A stretch of DNA of 64,000 bases from Opitutia bacterium (GTDB lineage: Bacteria > Verrucomicrobiota > Verrucomicrobiia > Opitutales > T3Sed10-336), in NCBI GenBank assembly GCA_003566885.1, contig PXBO01000010.1:1-64000 (forward strand). Direction: 5' to 3'. Positions 1 to 9,264 of the stretch are shown here, in pieces (the first letter of the stretch is position 1; every line of letters begins with the position of its first letter). The notes beneath the pieces were generated by a model. It had not been told where the DNA came from, did not search any database, and saw only the letters and a program-made list of their open reading frames with translations. A program made the translations under genes and the position numbers.

Positions 1-393
1 GAACTGCGCGCTGTTTTCGGTGTATTGCTGGACTTCGATCGCGATCCCGTTGGGATCCTTCACCCAGAACTGGAGTGTGGCGTCGGCACCCTCCTTGATG
101 GGGCCGGGTTGAAACCCGGCGGATTCGAGCCGTGACCGGAGAGACTCGATATCGTTCGTTTCCAGGCAAAAATGGCTCAATTGATTATCCGTTGAGGCGG
201 GTTCGGGGGCGTCGGCTTGAAACGCCTCGAGAAATAGGTTGTCCGCGATCTTGAGATAGAATCCGACATGTTTGCCGTCGCGGGTGAAATCAAACTGCTT
301 TTTAAACCCCATGAGGTCGCAATAAAACGATTCGGTGGCGCCGAGGTCGGCGGTTTTCAGGCAAACGTGTGCGAGGGCTGCGATTGTGCTCAT
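1..393 (-). CDS. VOC (glyoxalase/bleomycin resistance) family protein, C-terminus truncated by window edge
   Basis: Reverse-strand reading from the ATG at 393: MSTIAALAHVCLKTADLGATESFYCDLMGFKKQFDFTRDGKHVGFYLKI...LSHFCLETNDIESLRSRLESAGFQ...FWVKDPNGIAIEVQQYTENS; typical VOC half-module pattern. Not in the ORF track because it has no stop inside the window. Confidence 0.85.
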   Translation of the reverse strand, partial: MSTIAALAHVCLKTADLGATESFYCDLMGFKKQFDFTRDGKHVGFYLKIADNLFLEAFQADAPEPASTDNQLSHFCLETNDIESLRSRLESAGFQPGPIKEGADATLQFWVKDPNGIAIEVQQYTENSAQF

Positions 394-734
394 GGCGATA
401 GAATATCCGGAACCCCGCTGTCCGGGCAAGCTTTGCCCGGTTTCCTGCGCCAGGCTTCGTGCTCTTCGTGTCCTTGAGTGAAGCGGGTGGTGGCTTGATT
501 TCCGCAGTTAAGCACAGGGTAAAACGCCCCCGCATAGGGCAGATATCGCTGTGCTCGGTACAATCCTGATCCTCCGTGCCGGAAAACCTCCCGCTCCGAT
601 TAGGTCGAGATTGAAATTAAGAATACGTGGACCCGTTCCGGGCCTCGGCAAAACCGACTCCGAAACCATTCGCGAATACATCGTCTACGCAAAACGCCTG
701 GACTCTCCGAAACACCATTCACAATTTATAGCGG

Positions 735-1721
735 ATGACTCGTCGAACCAAACGGATCGTTGCCACGACTCTCGCACCATTCTTCCTTTGGTCGTGTTTC
801 GCCATTGTCTTTTCTCCGGCCTTGCCCCTGACGGCCGGTATCCTCCTGGCATTGGGCTGGGCGGTCGCGGTCGCGGCCGGGGGAGCCAGAAGGCGCTTCG
901 ATCGCATCTGGATCGGCGCAACGGTTGCCGGAATCGTCGTAATCGGTGCGATTCACTTCACGCGCCCACTGAGCGCCGCCCGCGCCTGGATCCCCGATCA
1001 GGAGAACGCGGTACGGGTCTCGTTCGTTGACGGAAGCGTCATCATCGAAAACATCCGAGACCGGACGTTTGGCGAAGACGGACGGGTGACCTCGCTCAAC
1101 TGGGAATCGGATACGTTCCCGGTCGACGGTGTCGAACGAGTCTATTTCGTTCACGAAATCCTCTCGCCCCGCGGCCTGGTGGCGCACGGCTTTCTGACCT
1201 TCGCCTTCTCCGATGGCCGGCACCTTGCGATCTCGGTCGAGGCCAGGCGAGCGGCCGGTCAATCCTACCATCCCCTTCCCGGCCTGTTCCGAAACTACGA
1301 ACTGATCTACGTGATCGGACGGGAAACCGACCTGATCGGCGAGCGTGCGAACGTGCGCGGTAACCCGGTGTACCTTTACCCGATTCGAACCTCCCCGGAA
1401 AACGCCCGGGCTCTCTTTCGCTCCGTGATCGAACGCGCCGACCGACTTTCGAGTCAACCCGAGTACTACAATTCCGTCACCAATAACTGCGTGACCAACA
1501 TTCTCCTCCACGTCAACGAACTGACCGAGCTTCCGCTACGATACGACCTCCGAATCCTCTTCCCCGGACTCGCCGACAACCTGCTTCACGAGCGCGAACT
1601 CCTCGACTTCACCGGCACGCGTGAAGAAGCACGGGAACGCTTTCGCATCAACGAGCGCAGCGAACCGATCGTCACTCCCCGCGAATGGTCCCGGCAAATT
1701 CGCGAGATCCCGGAGCCGTGA
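735..1721 (+). CDS. DUF4105 (Lnb N-terminal periplasmic domain-like) membrane protein
   Basis: N-terminal hydrophobic segments; YYNSVTNNCVTNILLHVNEL and LRYDLRILFPGLADNLLHERELLD match the DUF4105 pattern. Confidence 0.75.
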   Translation: MTRRTKRIVATTLAPFFLWSCFAIVFSPALPLTAGILLALGWAVAVAAGGARRRFDRIWIGATVAGIVVIGAIHFTRPLSAARAWIPDQENAVRVSFVDGSVIIENIRDRTFGEDGRVTSLNWESDTFPVDGVERVYFVHEILSPRGLVAHGFLTFAFSDGRHLAISVEARRAAGQSYHPLPGLFRNYELIYVIGRETDLIGERANVRGNPVYLYPIRTSPENARALFRSVIERADRLSSQPEYYNSVTNNCVTNILLHVNELTELPLRYDLRILFPGLADNLLHERELLDFTGTREEARERFRINERSEPIVTPREWSRQIREIPEP

Positions 1722-1806
1722 CAAGGTCTTATTCTTCGGCTTAATAGGCACAAGGATACTCGAATGGAATTTTTCCCATTTCGCCTTTGATCTCACAGGA
1801 AAGGGA

Positions 1807-2838
1807 TTAATTCGTCCGATCGCGGAAGCTCCGGAGGAAAGTGTCCATCACGCGGCTGGTTCTCGCAGCGGTCACGCCGGTACTGGGACAGCTTTTCGTC
1901 CTTTGGCGAAGATCGTTGACGAGGGTCTCGATCAGCGGCTGCTGAATGTGCGGCGGGTCGGAAAAATCCCATTCTTTGCGATCCCCATCGGCCTCGAGCA
2001 CCACGGGAACAGGTGCGAACGTCGAAAAAAGGATGCGCCCGCGAGTCCCGACAAACTCATTCGATTCCAAAGGAACGGGCGAAGCGAAGCACCACGTTCC
2101 GGTCCCAAGGACCCCCGAAGCGAATTCAAATGATCCGACAACCGTATCCTCGGCCGGATACGCGCCCATCCGGTTCGCAGCAAAACCGTCACAGGACGTT
2201 ATCGGGCCGAGGAGAAAATCCAGAAGATCCAGGGTGTGCGAAGCCAGGTCGACAAACAGCCCGCCTCCGGCAATCTTTGGATTCAGGCGCCACGGCATGT
2301 CCGAATCGCCGGAAATCGCCGGAACCATGAAATGCCGCACGTTCACCGTCAGCAACTCGCCGATCGCCTTTGCTTCAAGAAGTTCGCGGACCTTGAGAAA
2401 CCGGGGCAAGGCTCGCCGGTAATACGCGACAAAAACCGGGACACCGGCCGCGCGACAGGCCGCGATTACTTCCTCGCACTCGGAGAATGTCGGAGCCATC
2501 GGCTTTTCAATATACACCGGCTTTCCGGCACGTGCGGCCTGGATCGCATACATCGCATGGCTGGAAGGTGGCGTCGCTATATAGACGGCGTTGACTTCGG
2601 GATCGTCGATCAATTCAGACGCGTCGTCGTAGAAACGCGGAACGCCGTGCCTCCGCGCATAATCTTCCGCCTTCCTCCTGTCGCGGCGCATAACGGCAAC
2701 CAACGCCGATCCTTCGACCTTCTGAAGCGCCGGCCCGGATTTTCGTTCGGTCACATCGCCGCATCCCACAATACCCCACCGGATTGTTTTCATCGGATCC
2801 ACCCGACCGAAATCTAAGGCGACAGGATTTCGCCGCAA
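1807..2838 (-). CDS. Gfo/Idh/MocA family oxidoreductase
   Basis: IRWGIVGCGDVTERKSGPALQKV, VYIATPPSSHAMYAIQAARAGKPVYIEKPMAPTFSECEEVI. Confidence 0.9.
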   Translation of the reverse strand: MRRNPVALDFGRVDPMKTIRWGIVGCGDVTERKSGPALQKVEGSALVAVMRRDRRKAEDYARRHGVPRFYDDASELIDDPEVNAVYIATPPSSHAMYAIQAARAGKPVYIEKPMAPTFSECEEVIAACRAAGVPVFVAYYRRALPRFLKVRELLEAKAIGELLTVNVRHFMVPAISGDSDMPWRLNPKIAGGGLFVDLASHTLDLLDFLLGPITSCDGFAANRMGAYPAEDTVVGSFEFASGVLGTGTWCFASPVPLESNEFVGTRGRILFSTFAPVPVVLEADGDRKEWDFSDPPHIQQPLIETLVNDLRQRTKSCPSTGVTAARTSRVMDTFLRSFRDRTN

Positions 2839-3143
2839 CTCGAAATGCCGAGCAGGCTGGCCGGTTTCAGTATCGCGAACAAGGGCGGTGAGACGCCAGA
2901 AGGGCAGGCCAGAATATGTCGGGTCTTGACGGTAGGGAAATCAAATCGAAGCGAACTCGCACAAATCAGGGTGGAGGCCGAACGGTGGTAAGCCGGACAA
3001 TCTTGCGGGGGCCTGATGTGTTTGCCAATGGCCGATGAGGATATTGGTGAGCGGCGCAAAATCGGCGAATAAAGCTGTCGGGAAAGCCGTGGCGCTCGTG
3101 AGTCCGGTCTTGCGCCTCACCTGGTTTCGGGTAATCTGCCTGT

Positions 3144-3416
3144 ATGGACCTAACCGTAAAGATTCCGGACGATTTGGCTCGGGAGTTGGGTGCCGGATTC
3201 GAGGATCTGAGTCGGGCCGCCCTGGAGGCTCTGGCGGCGGACGCGTACGCGAAGAGCGTACTGTCGCTGGAACAGGTGCGGAAATTGCTGGAGCTTGAGT
3301 CCCGCTGGGAGGCACAGAAGATTCTTAGCGACCACGAAGTCTGGCCGGGACAAACGGCCGATGAAATCATCCGGGACGCCGATTCGTCGGAGGAATTCCG
3401 AGCTGATCTTCCGTGA
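3144..3416 (+). CDS. UPF0175-like antitoxin
   Basis: MDLTVKIPDDLARELG...LSRAALEALAADAYAKSVLSLEQVRKLLEL...; overlaps the downstream PIN-type ORF by 4 nt. Confidence 0.75.
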   Translation: MDLTVKIPDDLARELGAGFEDLSRAALEALAADAYAKSVLSLEQVRKLLELESRWEAQKILSDHEVWPGQTADEIIRDADSSEEFRADLP

Positions 3417-3904
3417 TCGTCGTTAGCGATACATCGGCGCTGTCGTGCTTCGCCGAGCTCGGGGAGCTGGATTTGCTTCACCGGCTTTATGGCTCCGTGA
3501 CGATCACTTCCACGGTACTCCGTGAATGTTGTCACCGTTCGGCCCCGGAGGGCCTGCGGCACTTTCTTTCCGCTCCTCCAGTATGGTTGACTCTCGTTGC
3601 GGACCCGAAGCCGGTGCTTGCGGAAACCAGGTCCCTCGATCCAGGTGAAGCTTCAGCGATCACTCTTGCATGGCAAAATCGAGGTTCCAGCTTGCTGATC
3701 ATTGATGAAAAACAGGGGAGGCGCGTGTCACTGGACCTCGGACTTCGCATTACCGGCGCCGCGGGCGTCCTGACCGATGCCGCCTCCGAAGGGTTGGTTG
3801 ATTTCGAAGCAACGTTTCAGCGATTGGCCCGGACGCAGTTCCGTCTCAAGTCTTCGGTGATCGACATCTTGCGCAAGCGCCTTGATGAACGTCGGATCCA
3901 ATAA
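3413..3904 (+). CDS. DUF3368 / PIN-like toxin
   Basis: MIVVSDTSALSCFAELGELDLLHRLYGSVTITSTVLREC...LDPGEASAITLAWQNRGSSLLIIDEKQGRRVSLDLGLRITGAAGVLTDAASEGL; DUF3368 pattern. Confidence 0.8.
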   Translation: MIVVSDTSALSCFAELGELDLLHRLYGSVTITSTVLRECCHRSAPEGLRHFLSAPPVWLTLVADPKPVLAETRSLDPGEASAITLAWQNRGSSLLIIDEKQGRRVSLDLGLRITGAAGVLTDAASEGLVDFEATFQRLARTQFRLKSSVIDILRKRLDERRIQ

Positions 3905-4200
3905 GCCTTGGAGTGCAGTGTTACGCCACCATTTTCTCCCGCAGCCACCTGTCGTAACTGCCTACCTGCGATAGTTCTGTCCGAGTAGAGCGACTGGTTC
4001 CCCGACCGTCCTCCCACAGACCCGGACGGGGAGACGGTCCGGCCCTCGAAAACGCAGGCAGGCCGATGTGGAACATACCGAATGGGAATCAACCTTTGCT
4101 GTCGGGATCTTTGGTATCGGCGAAGCCGGGTTGGATTCAACGTTGCCGGGATCCGATGAAATTATGGATTTGGGGTTTTTCATTTCCGGAAGATTCGGTG

Positions 4201-5169
4201 ATGGTTTCTCAGGAACTTATGGCAACCGGGCAAAAAAATCTCGCGCGTTGGTATCGGGAGGTGGCACAGCACCTGGCGGCGGGATTGCCGTTGACACGAG
4301 CTGTGGTTAACGCGGGAGGGCCGGCGCGGAAAGAGCGGAAACGAATGGAACAGGAACTTACCGCCGGGCGTTCCTGGAGCGACGTCTTGAATTCGGCGCG
4401 GTGGCTGCCGCCGGAGGACCGGGCGTTGCTGGTCGCGGCGGCCGAAAGCGGACGTTTGGTCGAGGTCCTGATGCCGCTGGCCAGAAAGCGGGCGTTGCTG
4501 GCGGAACAGAATCGCCGTGCGGTCGGGGCCTGCGTTTACCCGGTGGCGGTACTGCATTTCGGGGCTCTGGCGGTGCCGCTCCGGTTCCTGGTGATGGGCG
4601 AAACGGAAACCTACCTCGCCCAGGCGGGCACGGTGCTGATTCCGCTTTGGCTCGTCATCGGCGTCCTCGCATGGGGAGCCGGCGGCCGTCACGCCTGGCT
4701 GCAAATGCTGATGCGGATGGTTCCTTTCTTTCGCGCCTACAGCCGGCGGCGCGCCCTGGCGGATCTCGCCTTCACCCTGGAGGGCGGCGTGATCGCGGGT
4801 CAGTCGATCGTTCGCGCCTGGGAAAGCGCGGGAGCGGCCTCCGGTGACGGCCGCCTGCAACGCGCGGCCGACCGCATCGCCGCCGCCGCGCGGGAGGGCA
4901 ACGAACCCGGCGCGACCCTGTCGGATGAAAATGCGTTTCCGGATGACTTCGTCTCGCTCTATCTTACCGGGGAAAAGACCGGTCAACTCGACGAAAACCT
5001 GGGGCACCTGGCTCACCTGTACGGCGAACAAGCCTCGGACAGTCTGCGGGCCGCGTCGGCATTCTATCCCAAAATTCTGTTTCTGCTGGTCGCAGTTTGG
5101 GTCGCCTACACCGTATTGTCATTCTACGCCGGATACTTCGGACAGTTCGAAGAGTTGTTGCAGTTCTGA
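4201..5169 (+). CDS. Type II secretion system F family (GspF/PilC-like) protein
   Basis: ARWYREVAQHLAAGLPLTRAVVNAGG...; VSLYLTGEKTGQLDENLGHLAHLYGEQASDSLRAASAFYPKILFLLVAVWVAYTVLSFYAGYFGQFEEL; T2SSF architecture with C-terminal TM segments. Confidence 0.75.
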   Translation: MVSQELMATGQKNLARWYREVAQHLAAGLPLTRAVVNAGGPARKERKRMEQELTAGRSWSDVLNSARWLPPEDRALLVAAAESGRLVEVLMPLARKRALLAEQNRRAVGACVYPVAVLHFGALAVPLRFLVMGETETYLAQAGTVLIPLWLVIGVLAWGAGGRHAWLQMLMRMVPFFRAYSRRRALADLAFTLEGGVIAGQSIVRAWESAGAASGDGRLQRAADRIAAAAREGNEPGATLSDENAFPDDFVSLYLTGEKTGQLDENLGHLAHLYGEQASDSLRAASAFYPKILFLLVAVWVAYTVLSFYAGYFGQFEELLQF

Positions 5170-5253
5170 GTGGGCGGGCAAGGCCTGCCGCCGGCGTCGG
5201 CGACAGCGCTAGCACGCGCTCTTTTGCGGGCAGGATGCCCGCGCTCCCGGGGG

Positions 5254-6024
5254 TTAACGTCCCATCCAGCCGCCGTCCACCAGGAGGGTGGCGCCGTGCA
5301 CGTAGGATGCGGCGGGTGAGGCGAGGTACACCACCGCGCCCTTGAAGTCATCCGGTTCGCCCCAGCGGCCCGCCGGGACGCGGTCCAGGATCTGGCGGCT
5401 GCGCACCGGGTCGTTGCGGAGAGCTTCGGTGTTGTCGGTGGCGATGTATCCCGGGGCGATGGCGTTCACATTGACGCCGTGCCCCGCCCACTCGTTGGCG
5501 AAGGCCTTGGTCAACTGCCCCACCCCGCCCTTGCTGGCGGCGTAGCCTGGAACGGTGATGCCGCCCTGGAAGGTGAGCAGTGAGGCCGTAAAGATGATTT
5601 TCCCCTCGCCGCGAGTCACCATCTCTTTGCCGATTTCCCGGGTAAGAATGAACTGGGCGTTGAGATTGACCTCGATGATCTTGTCCCATGACTCATCCGG
5701 ATGCTCGGCGGCGGGGGCTCGCAGGATGGCGCCCGCGTTGTTGATGAGGATGTCGATGCCGGGGTGCCGTTCCTTCACCGTTTTGATGAAAGCGTACAAG
5801 GCGCTCCGGTCGGAGAAGTCGCAGGCGTAGCCGCTGAATGACCGTCCCAGGGCGACAACCTCGTTCTCCACCTCGCTGCCCTCGGGTTCCAACGTGGCGC
5901 TCACCCCGACAATATCGGCGCCCGCCTCGGCCAACCCCACCGCCATGGCGCGACCGATGCCCCGCCGGCACCCGGTGACCAGCGCCGTTTTTCCATCCAG
6001 TCTGAATTGATCGAGAACGCTCAT
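5254..6024 (-). CDS. SDR family oxidoreductase (KduD-like 2-deoxy-gluconate dehydrogenase)
   Basis: MSVLDQFRLDGKTALVTGCRRGIGRAMAVGLAEAGADIVGV; NNAG; YAASKGGVGQLTKAFANEWAGHGVNVNAIAPGYIATDNTEALRNDP; DGGWMGR C-terminus. Confidence 0.85.
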   Translation of the reverse strand: MSVLDQFRLDGKTALVTGCRRGIGRAMAVGLAEAGADIVGVSATLEPEGSEVENEVVALGRSFSGYACDFSDRSALYAFIKTVKERHPGIDILINNAGAILRAPAAEHPDESWDKIIEVNLNAQFILTREIGKEMVTRGEGKIIFTASLLTFQGGITVPGYAASKGGVGQLTKAFANEWAGHGVNVNAIAPGYIATDNTEALRNDPVRSRQILDRVPAGRWGEPDDFKGAVVYLASPAASYVHGATLLVDGGWMGR

Positions 6025-6106
6025 AAAATCCCGTTGAAGTAAAAAGTGAAAAGGTAGAAGGTAAAAGTCTGTCCACCCCATCTACGTCCCGCGGTCGCCG
6101 CGCCAT

Positions 6107-7132
6107 TTACGCACGATCGCCGCATTGTACCAGGATTTTCATGACATCGCCGCCGGTTGACATGAGGTCGAGCCCCTTCTTCAATTCGTCCAGGGAATAA
6201 ATGTCGCTGATCAGCCGGTCCAATGGCAAGTCGCCGGAGGCGGCGAGTTCGATGGCTTGGTCGAAATCCCGATTTTCATAGACGCGCGCGCCGCAGAGAC
6301 GCAGTTCGCGCCAGAAGAACTGGAAAAGATCGATTTCCGGCGGTTTCGCAAAAATGCCCACTGCGACAATCAGACCGCGGGCTTTGGGCAGGCGGGTCAT
6401 CATTTCCGCCGCCGAAGGATGCCCGGTCGCCTCGAAGACCACGTCGGCTCCGGCGCCCTCGGAGGACTCCTCCACGAGAGCAGGCAAATCCACCGCCCGG
6501 GGATCGACCGCCTCCAGCCCCAGGGCTTCCAGGTGCTGCTCCCGGTAGGGATTGATTTCCGACACGATAACCCGCGCTCCGGCCTGCCGCGCCACCAGGG
6601 CGATCAAGGTGCCGATCGGGCCGCCGCCGAGAACCACGGCGAGATCGTTGGGCGCCAATTCGGCCAGCCGAACGTCGTGACACGCCACCGCCAACGGTTC
6701 GATCAAGGCCGCGCGAGAGAGCGGCAGGTCCTCCGGCAGCCGCCGCACCGTATGAGCCGGCACGATCCAGCGTTCCTGAAAGGCGCCCGGGGTGTCTATG
6801 CCGAGAAACTTGAGGTTCTCGCAAATATGATCGTAGCCCGCCCGGCAAGTGGGGCATTCGCCGCACGGGTCGAGGGGCATCACCGTGACCCGGTCGCCGG
6901 CCGCGAACCCGGTCACTCCCTCCCCGACCGAACCCACCACCCCCGACATCTCGTGCCCCATGATCTGCGACGCCGTCACCCGCCAATCCATTTTCCCGTG
7001 GTAGATCCCGACGTCCGTGCCGCAGATGCCGCAGTACGCGACTTCGATTTCGATTTCTCCGGCACCGGGAGCGCCGCGCTCCGCTTCACCGATCCGGATT
7101 GCCTGGTTTCGTTCGTAAAAAGCGGCTTTCAT
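6107..7132 (-). CDS. Zinc-dependent medium-chain alcohol/sorbitol dehydrogenase
   Basis: YCGICGTDVGIYHGKMDW, GHEMSGVVGSVGEGV, DPCGECPTCRAGYDHICENLKFLGIDTPGAFQER. Confidence 0.9.
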   Translation of the reverse strand: MKAAFYERNQAIRIGEAERGAPGAGEIEIEVAYCGICGTDVGIYHGKMDWRVTASQIMGHEMSGVVGSVGEGVTGFAAGDRVTVMPLDPCGECPTCRAGYDHICENLKFLGIDTPGAFQERWIVPAHTVRRLPEDLPLSRAALIEPLAVACHDVRLAELAPNDLAVVLGGGPIGTLIALVARQAGARVIVSEINPYREQHLEALGLEAVDPRAVDLPALVEESSEGAGADVVFEATGHPSAAEMMTRLPKARGLIVAVGIFAKPPEIDLFQFFWRELRLCGARVYENRDFDQAIELAASGDLPLDRLISDIYSLDELKKGLDLMSTGGDVMKILVQCGDRA

Positions 7133-7378
7133 GGTGACCCCAGTCTAATCCCAATGAATGGATCAGGGAAACTAAAAACCAGGGAAACCGGCGGCCGGTG
7201 GATGCCTGTCGGGCCTAGCTGCTCTGCAACTCCGGTTTGGCGGGAGACAACCACTGAAACCGGCGCCGCTTCATAATCTTTCCGAATAAGCCCTATGCCA
7301 AATCCTGATCAACGCAGGCTTGCCGTGACGTGATCCGCACTCTAGAAACGGGCCATAACGCAACCGGAGGTTTTTACT

Positions 7379-7942
7379 ATGCGATATCGCGTTTTCATAC
7401 TTTTCACCGCAATGGCCGGGCTGGTTCTTGGTTCGGTCGCGCCCGCAATGGGGGCTTACGATATGTTTCTCAAGATCGACGGGATCGACGGGGAGTCGAC
7501 GGACAAAGACCATCAGGGATGGATCGAGGTGGAGTCGTTCTCCTGGGGCATGAGCGTCAGCGTCTCCTCCATTGGGACGGGAGGCGGAGCCGGGAAGGCC
7601 AACTTCCTCGAGCTTTCCATCGACAAGTTTCTCGACAAAGCTTCACCGCGGTTGATGCTGACCGGCGCGGAGGGTCGGCACCTTCCCGCGGTACACCTGG
7701 TGCTTCGCACGCAAGGGGAAACCCGTCACAGCTTCTTCGAGATCGAGCTCAAGAACGTATTTGTGACCAGTCTCGGCATCGAAGGCCAGGCCGGGGAACC
7801 GGTACCCACGGAAACCCTTTCGCTGAATTACGAGGAAATCAAAGTGACCTACACCCCGCAACGCGCCGATGGCGGAGCCGGGGATCCGGTTTCCGCCGGG
7901 TGGAACATCGCCGAAAACCGGCGGGTTGACACCGAGTCGTGA
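7379..7942 (+). CDS. Hcp-like (type VI tube protein family) protein with N-terminal signal peptide
   Basis: MRYRVFILFTAMAGLVLGSVAPAMGAYDMFLKIDGIDGESTDKDHQGWIEVESFSWGMSVSV...; Hcp-like core after a Sec signal sequence. Confidence 0.75.
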   Translation: MRYRVFILFTAMAGLVLGSVAPAMGAYDMFLKIDGIDGESTDKDHQGWIEVESFSWGMSVSVSSIGTGGGAGKANFLELSIDKFLDKASPRLMLTGAEGRHLPAVHLVLRTQGETRHSFFEIELKNVFVTSLGIEGQAGEPVPTETLSLNYEEIKVTYTPQRADGGAGDPVSAGWNIAENRRVDTES

Positions 7943-8766
7943 CAAGGAGCGCCGTGCGCTTGAAATCTTTGATTTTTATTGCTTTGGCGCTGACGGTTGC
8001 CGGTCCGGCGGCAACAGCGGCATACGATGCGTATCTGAAAATCGATGGCGTCGATGGCGGTTCGGAAGGCAAAGCGCGTGGAGGGTGGATCGACCTGCTC
8101 TCGGTCGCGCAGGGGATGAGCCGGCCGATGGGCGACAGTGGCGGGGGTGGCGCCTCCAAACCGGAGTTTTATGATCTGCTGATGGTCAAACCGGTGGATA
8201 AAGCCACTCCCCTTCTGATGCTGGCAGGCGCCGAGGGAAGACATTTTCCGGAAGCGACGCTCGATCTCGTGCGAGCGGATGGCTCCGCCGCCCGATTTTA
8301 CCGGATACGGCTCCAGGATGCCGTCATCACCCAAACCGAGGTCATGGGAAACGTCTTCCATGAGCAGCCCCTGGAAACCGTCGCACTGACCTACGGGTAC
8401 CTGGAATGGTCCTACGTGGAATTCGATCTTGAAGGGAAAGAGGTCGCGGAGCACCTCGCCTACTGGGATCTCCTGCAAAACCAGGGCGGCATTTCGGTCA
8501 TTCCCGCAAACGGCGGGCCCCCGCCCGACCCGCCGGACGGTTTTCGGCACCGGGTCGATTTCGGCGTCTCCACCGAAACCGGCACCGGCACGCTGAGCTG
8601 GAACAGCAAAAGCGGCAAAACCTACGGCGTCTACTACAGTCCCGACCTGAACGAACCGTTCGACACCCTGGTGAAGACCGTACCCTCCGAAGGCGACGAC
8701 ACGACCTCCACCACCGTCGAACTGTCCGGTTCGCGAGGGTTTTATATCATCCGGGAGATCGATTGA
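7939..8766 (+). CDS. Second Hcp-like exported protein with C-terminal extension
   Basis: SLIFIALALTVAGPAATAAYDAYLKIDGVDGGSEGKARGGWIDLLSVAQGM...; C-terminal GTGTLSWNSKSGKTYGVYYSPDLNEPFDTL resembles small beta-sandwich tails common in verrucomicrobial secreted proteins. GTG start overlaps the previous stop; exact start uncertain. Confidence 0.7.
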   Translation: MTRSAVRLKSLIFIALALTVAGPAATAAYDAYLKIDGVDGGSEGKARGGWIDLLSVAQGMSRPMGDSGGGGASKPEFYDLLMVKPVDKATPLLMLAGAEGRHFPEATLDLVRADGSAARFYRIRLQDAVITQTEVMGNVFHEQPLETVALTYGYLEWSYVEFDLEGKEVAEHLAYWDLLQNQGGISVIPANGGPPPDPPDGFRHRVDFGVSTETGTGTLSWNSKSGKTYGVYYSPDLNEPFDTLVKTVPSEGDDTTSTTVELSGSRGFYIIREID

Positions 8767-8790
8767 TTCTTGTTTCGGCGCACCAAACGC

Positions 8791-8815
8791 TGTGGCGTGC
8801 TCGCTTGCGAGCGCC
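8791..8815 (+). repeat. TGTGGCGTG-hairpin element, copy A
   Basis: TGTGGCGTG-CTCGCTTGCGAG-CGC. Confidence 0.8.
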
Positions 8816-9045
8816 TGCCTTCCGGGTTTGCGAACTCATTAGTCCGAATGGCACGGTTAAGGCGATTCATACGGTCTGATTTTCTCACAAAGGCACCAAG
8901 GCACGGAGGTTTTCTTTGTGTGCTTTGCGCCTCCGTGAGAGAAGGAATCTTTGTTTTTTTGCCTACGACGGAGTCGACGCCTTTGCAGGCGTTACTACGA
9001 CATGGGCTCTTAACCGAGCGGCATTCTCATTAGTCTCTTATTTCT

Positions 9046-9074
9046 GAAATCTTGCGCAAATCGCGCAAGATTTC
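9046..9074. repeat. 12-bp perfect inverted repeat
   Basis: GAAATCTTGCGC-aaatc-GCGCAAGATTTC. Confidence 0.95.
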
Positions 9075-9207
9075 CTGGAGGGCAACTCTCCGCCGTTGCC
9101 GCCGGAACGGCAAATCGGCAATCCCGGCTTGCCGGGGTTGCCCACCACGTAACACCTTTTTGGTACAGGCTCCGCCGGCTTGGGGGAAAGGCGATAAGCT
9201 CGGAGGA

Positions 9208-9231
9208 GCGTCCGCAAGCGGACACGCCACA
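9208..9231 (-). repeat. TGTGGCGTG-hairpin element, copy B
   Basis: Reverse strand TGTGGCGTG-TCCGCTTGCGGA-CGC. Confidence 0.8.
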
Positions 9232-9264
9232 AAAGGGTGGCAACGGGCCGGCCGATCCTTGTGA

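Noticed and set aside
7379-8766. Canonical type VI secretion locus
   Set aside because: Only Hcp-like proteins are present, both with signal peptides; no sheath, baseplate, VgrG or ClpV genes nearby.
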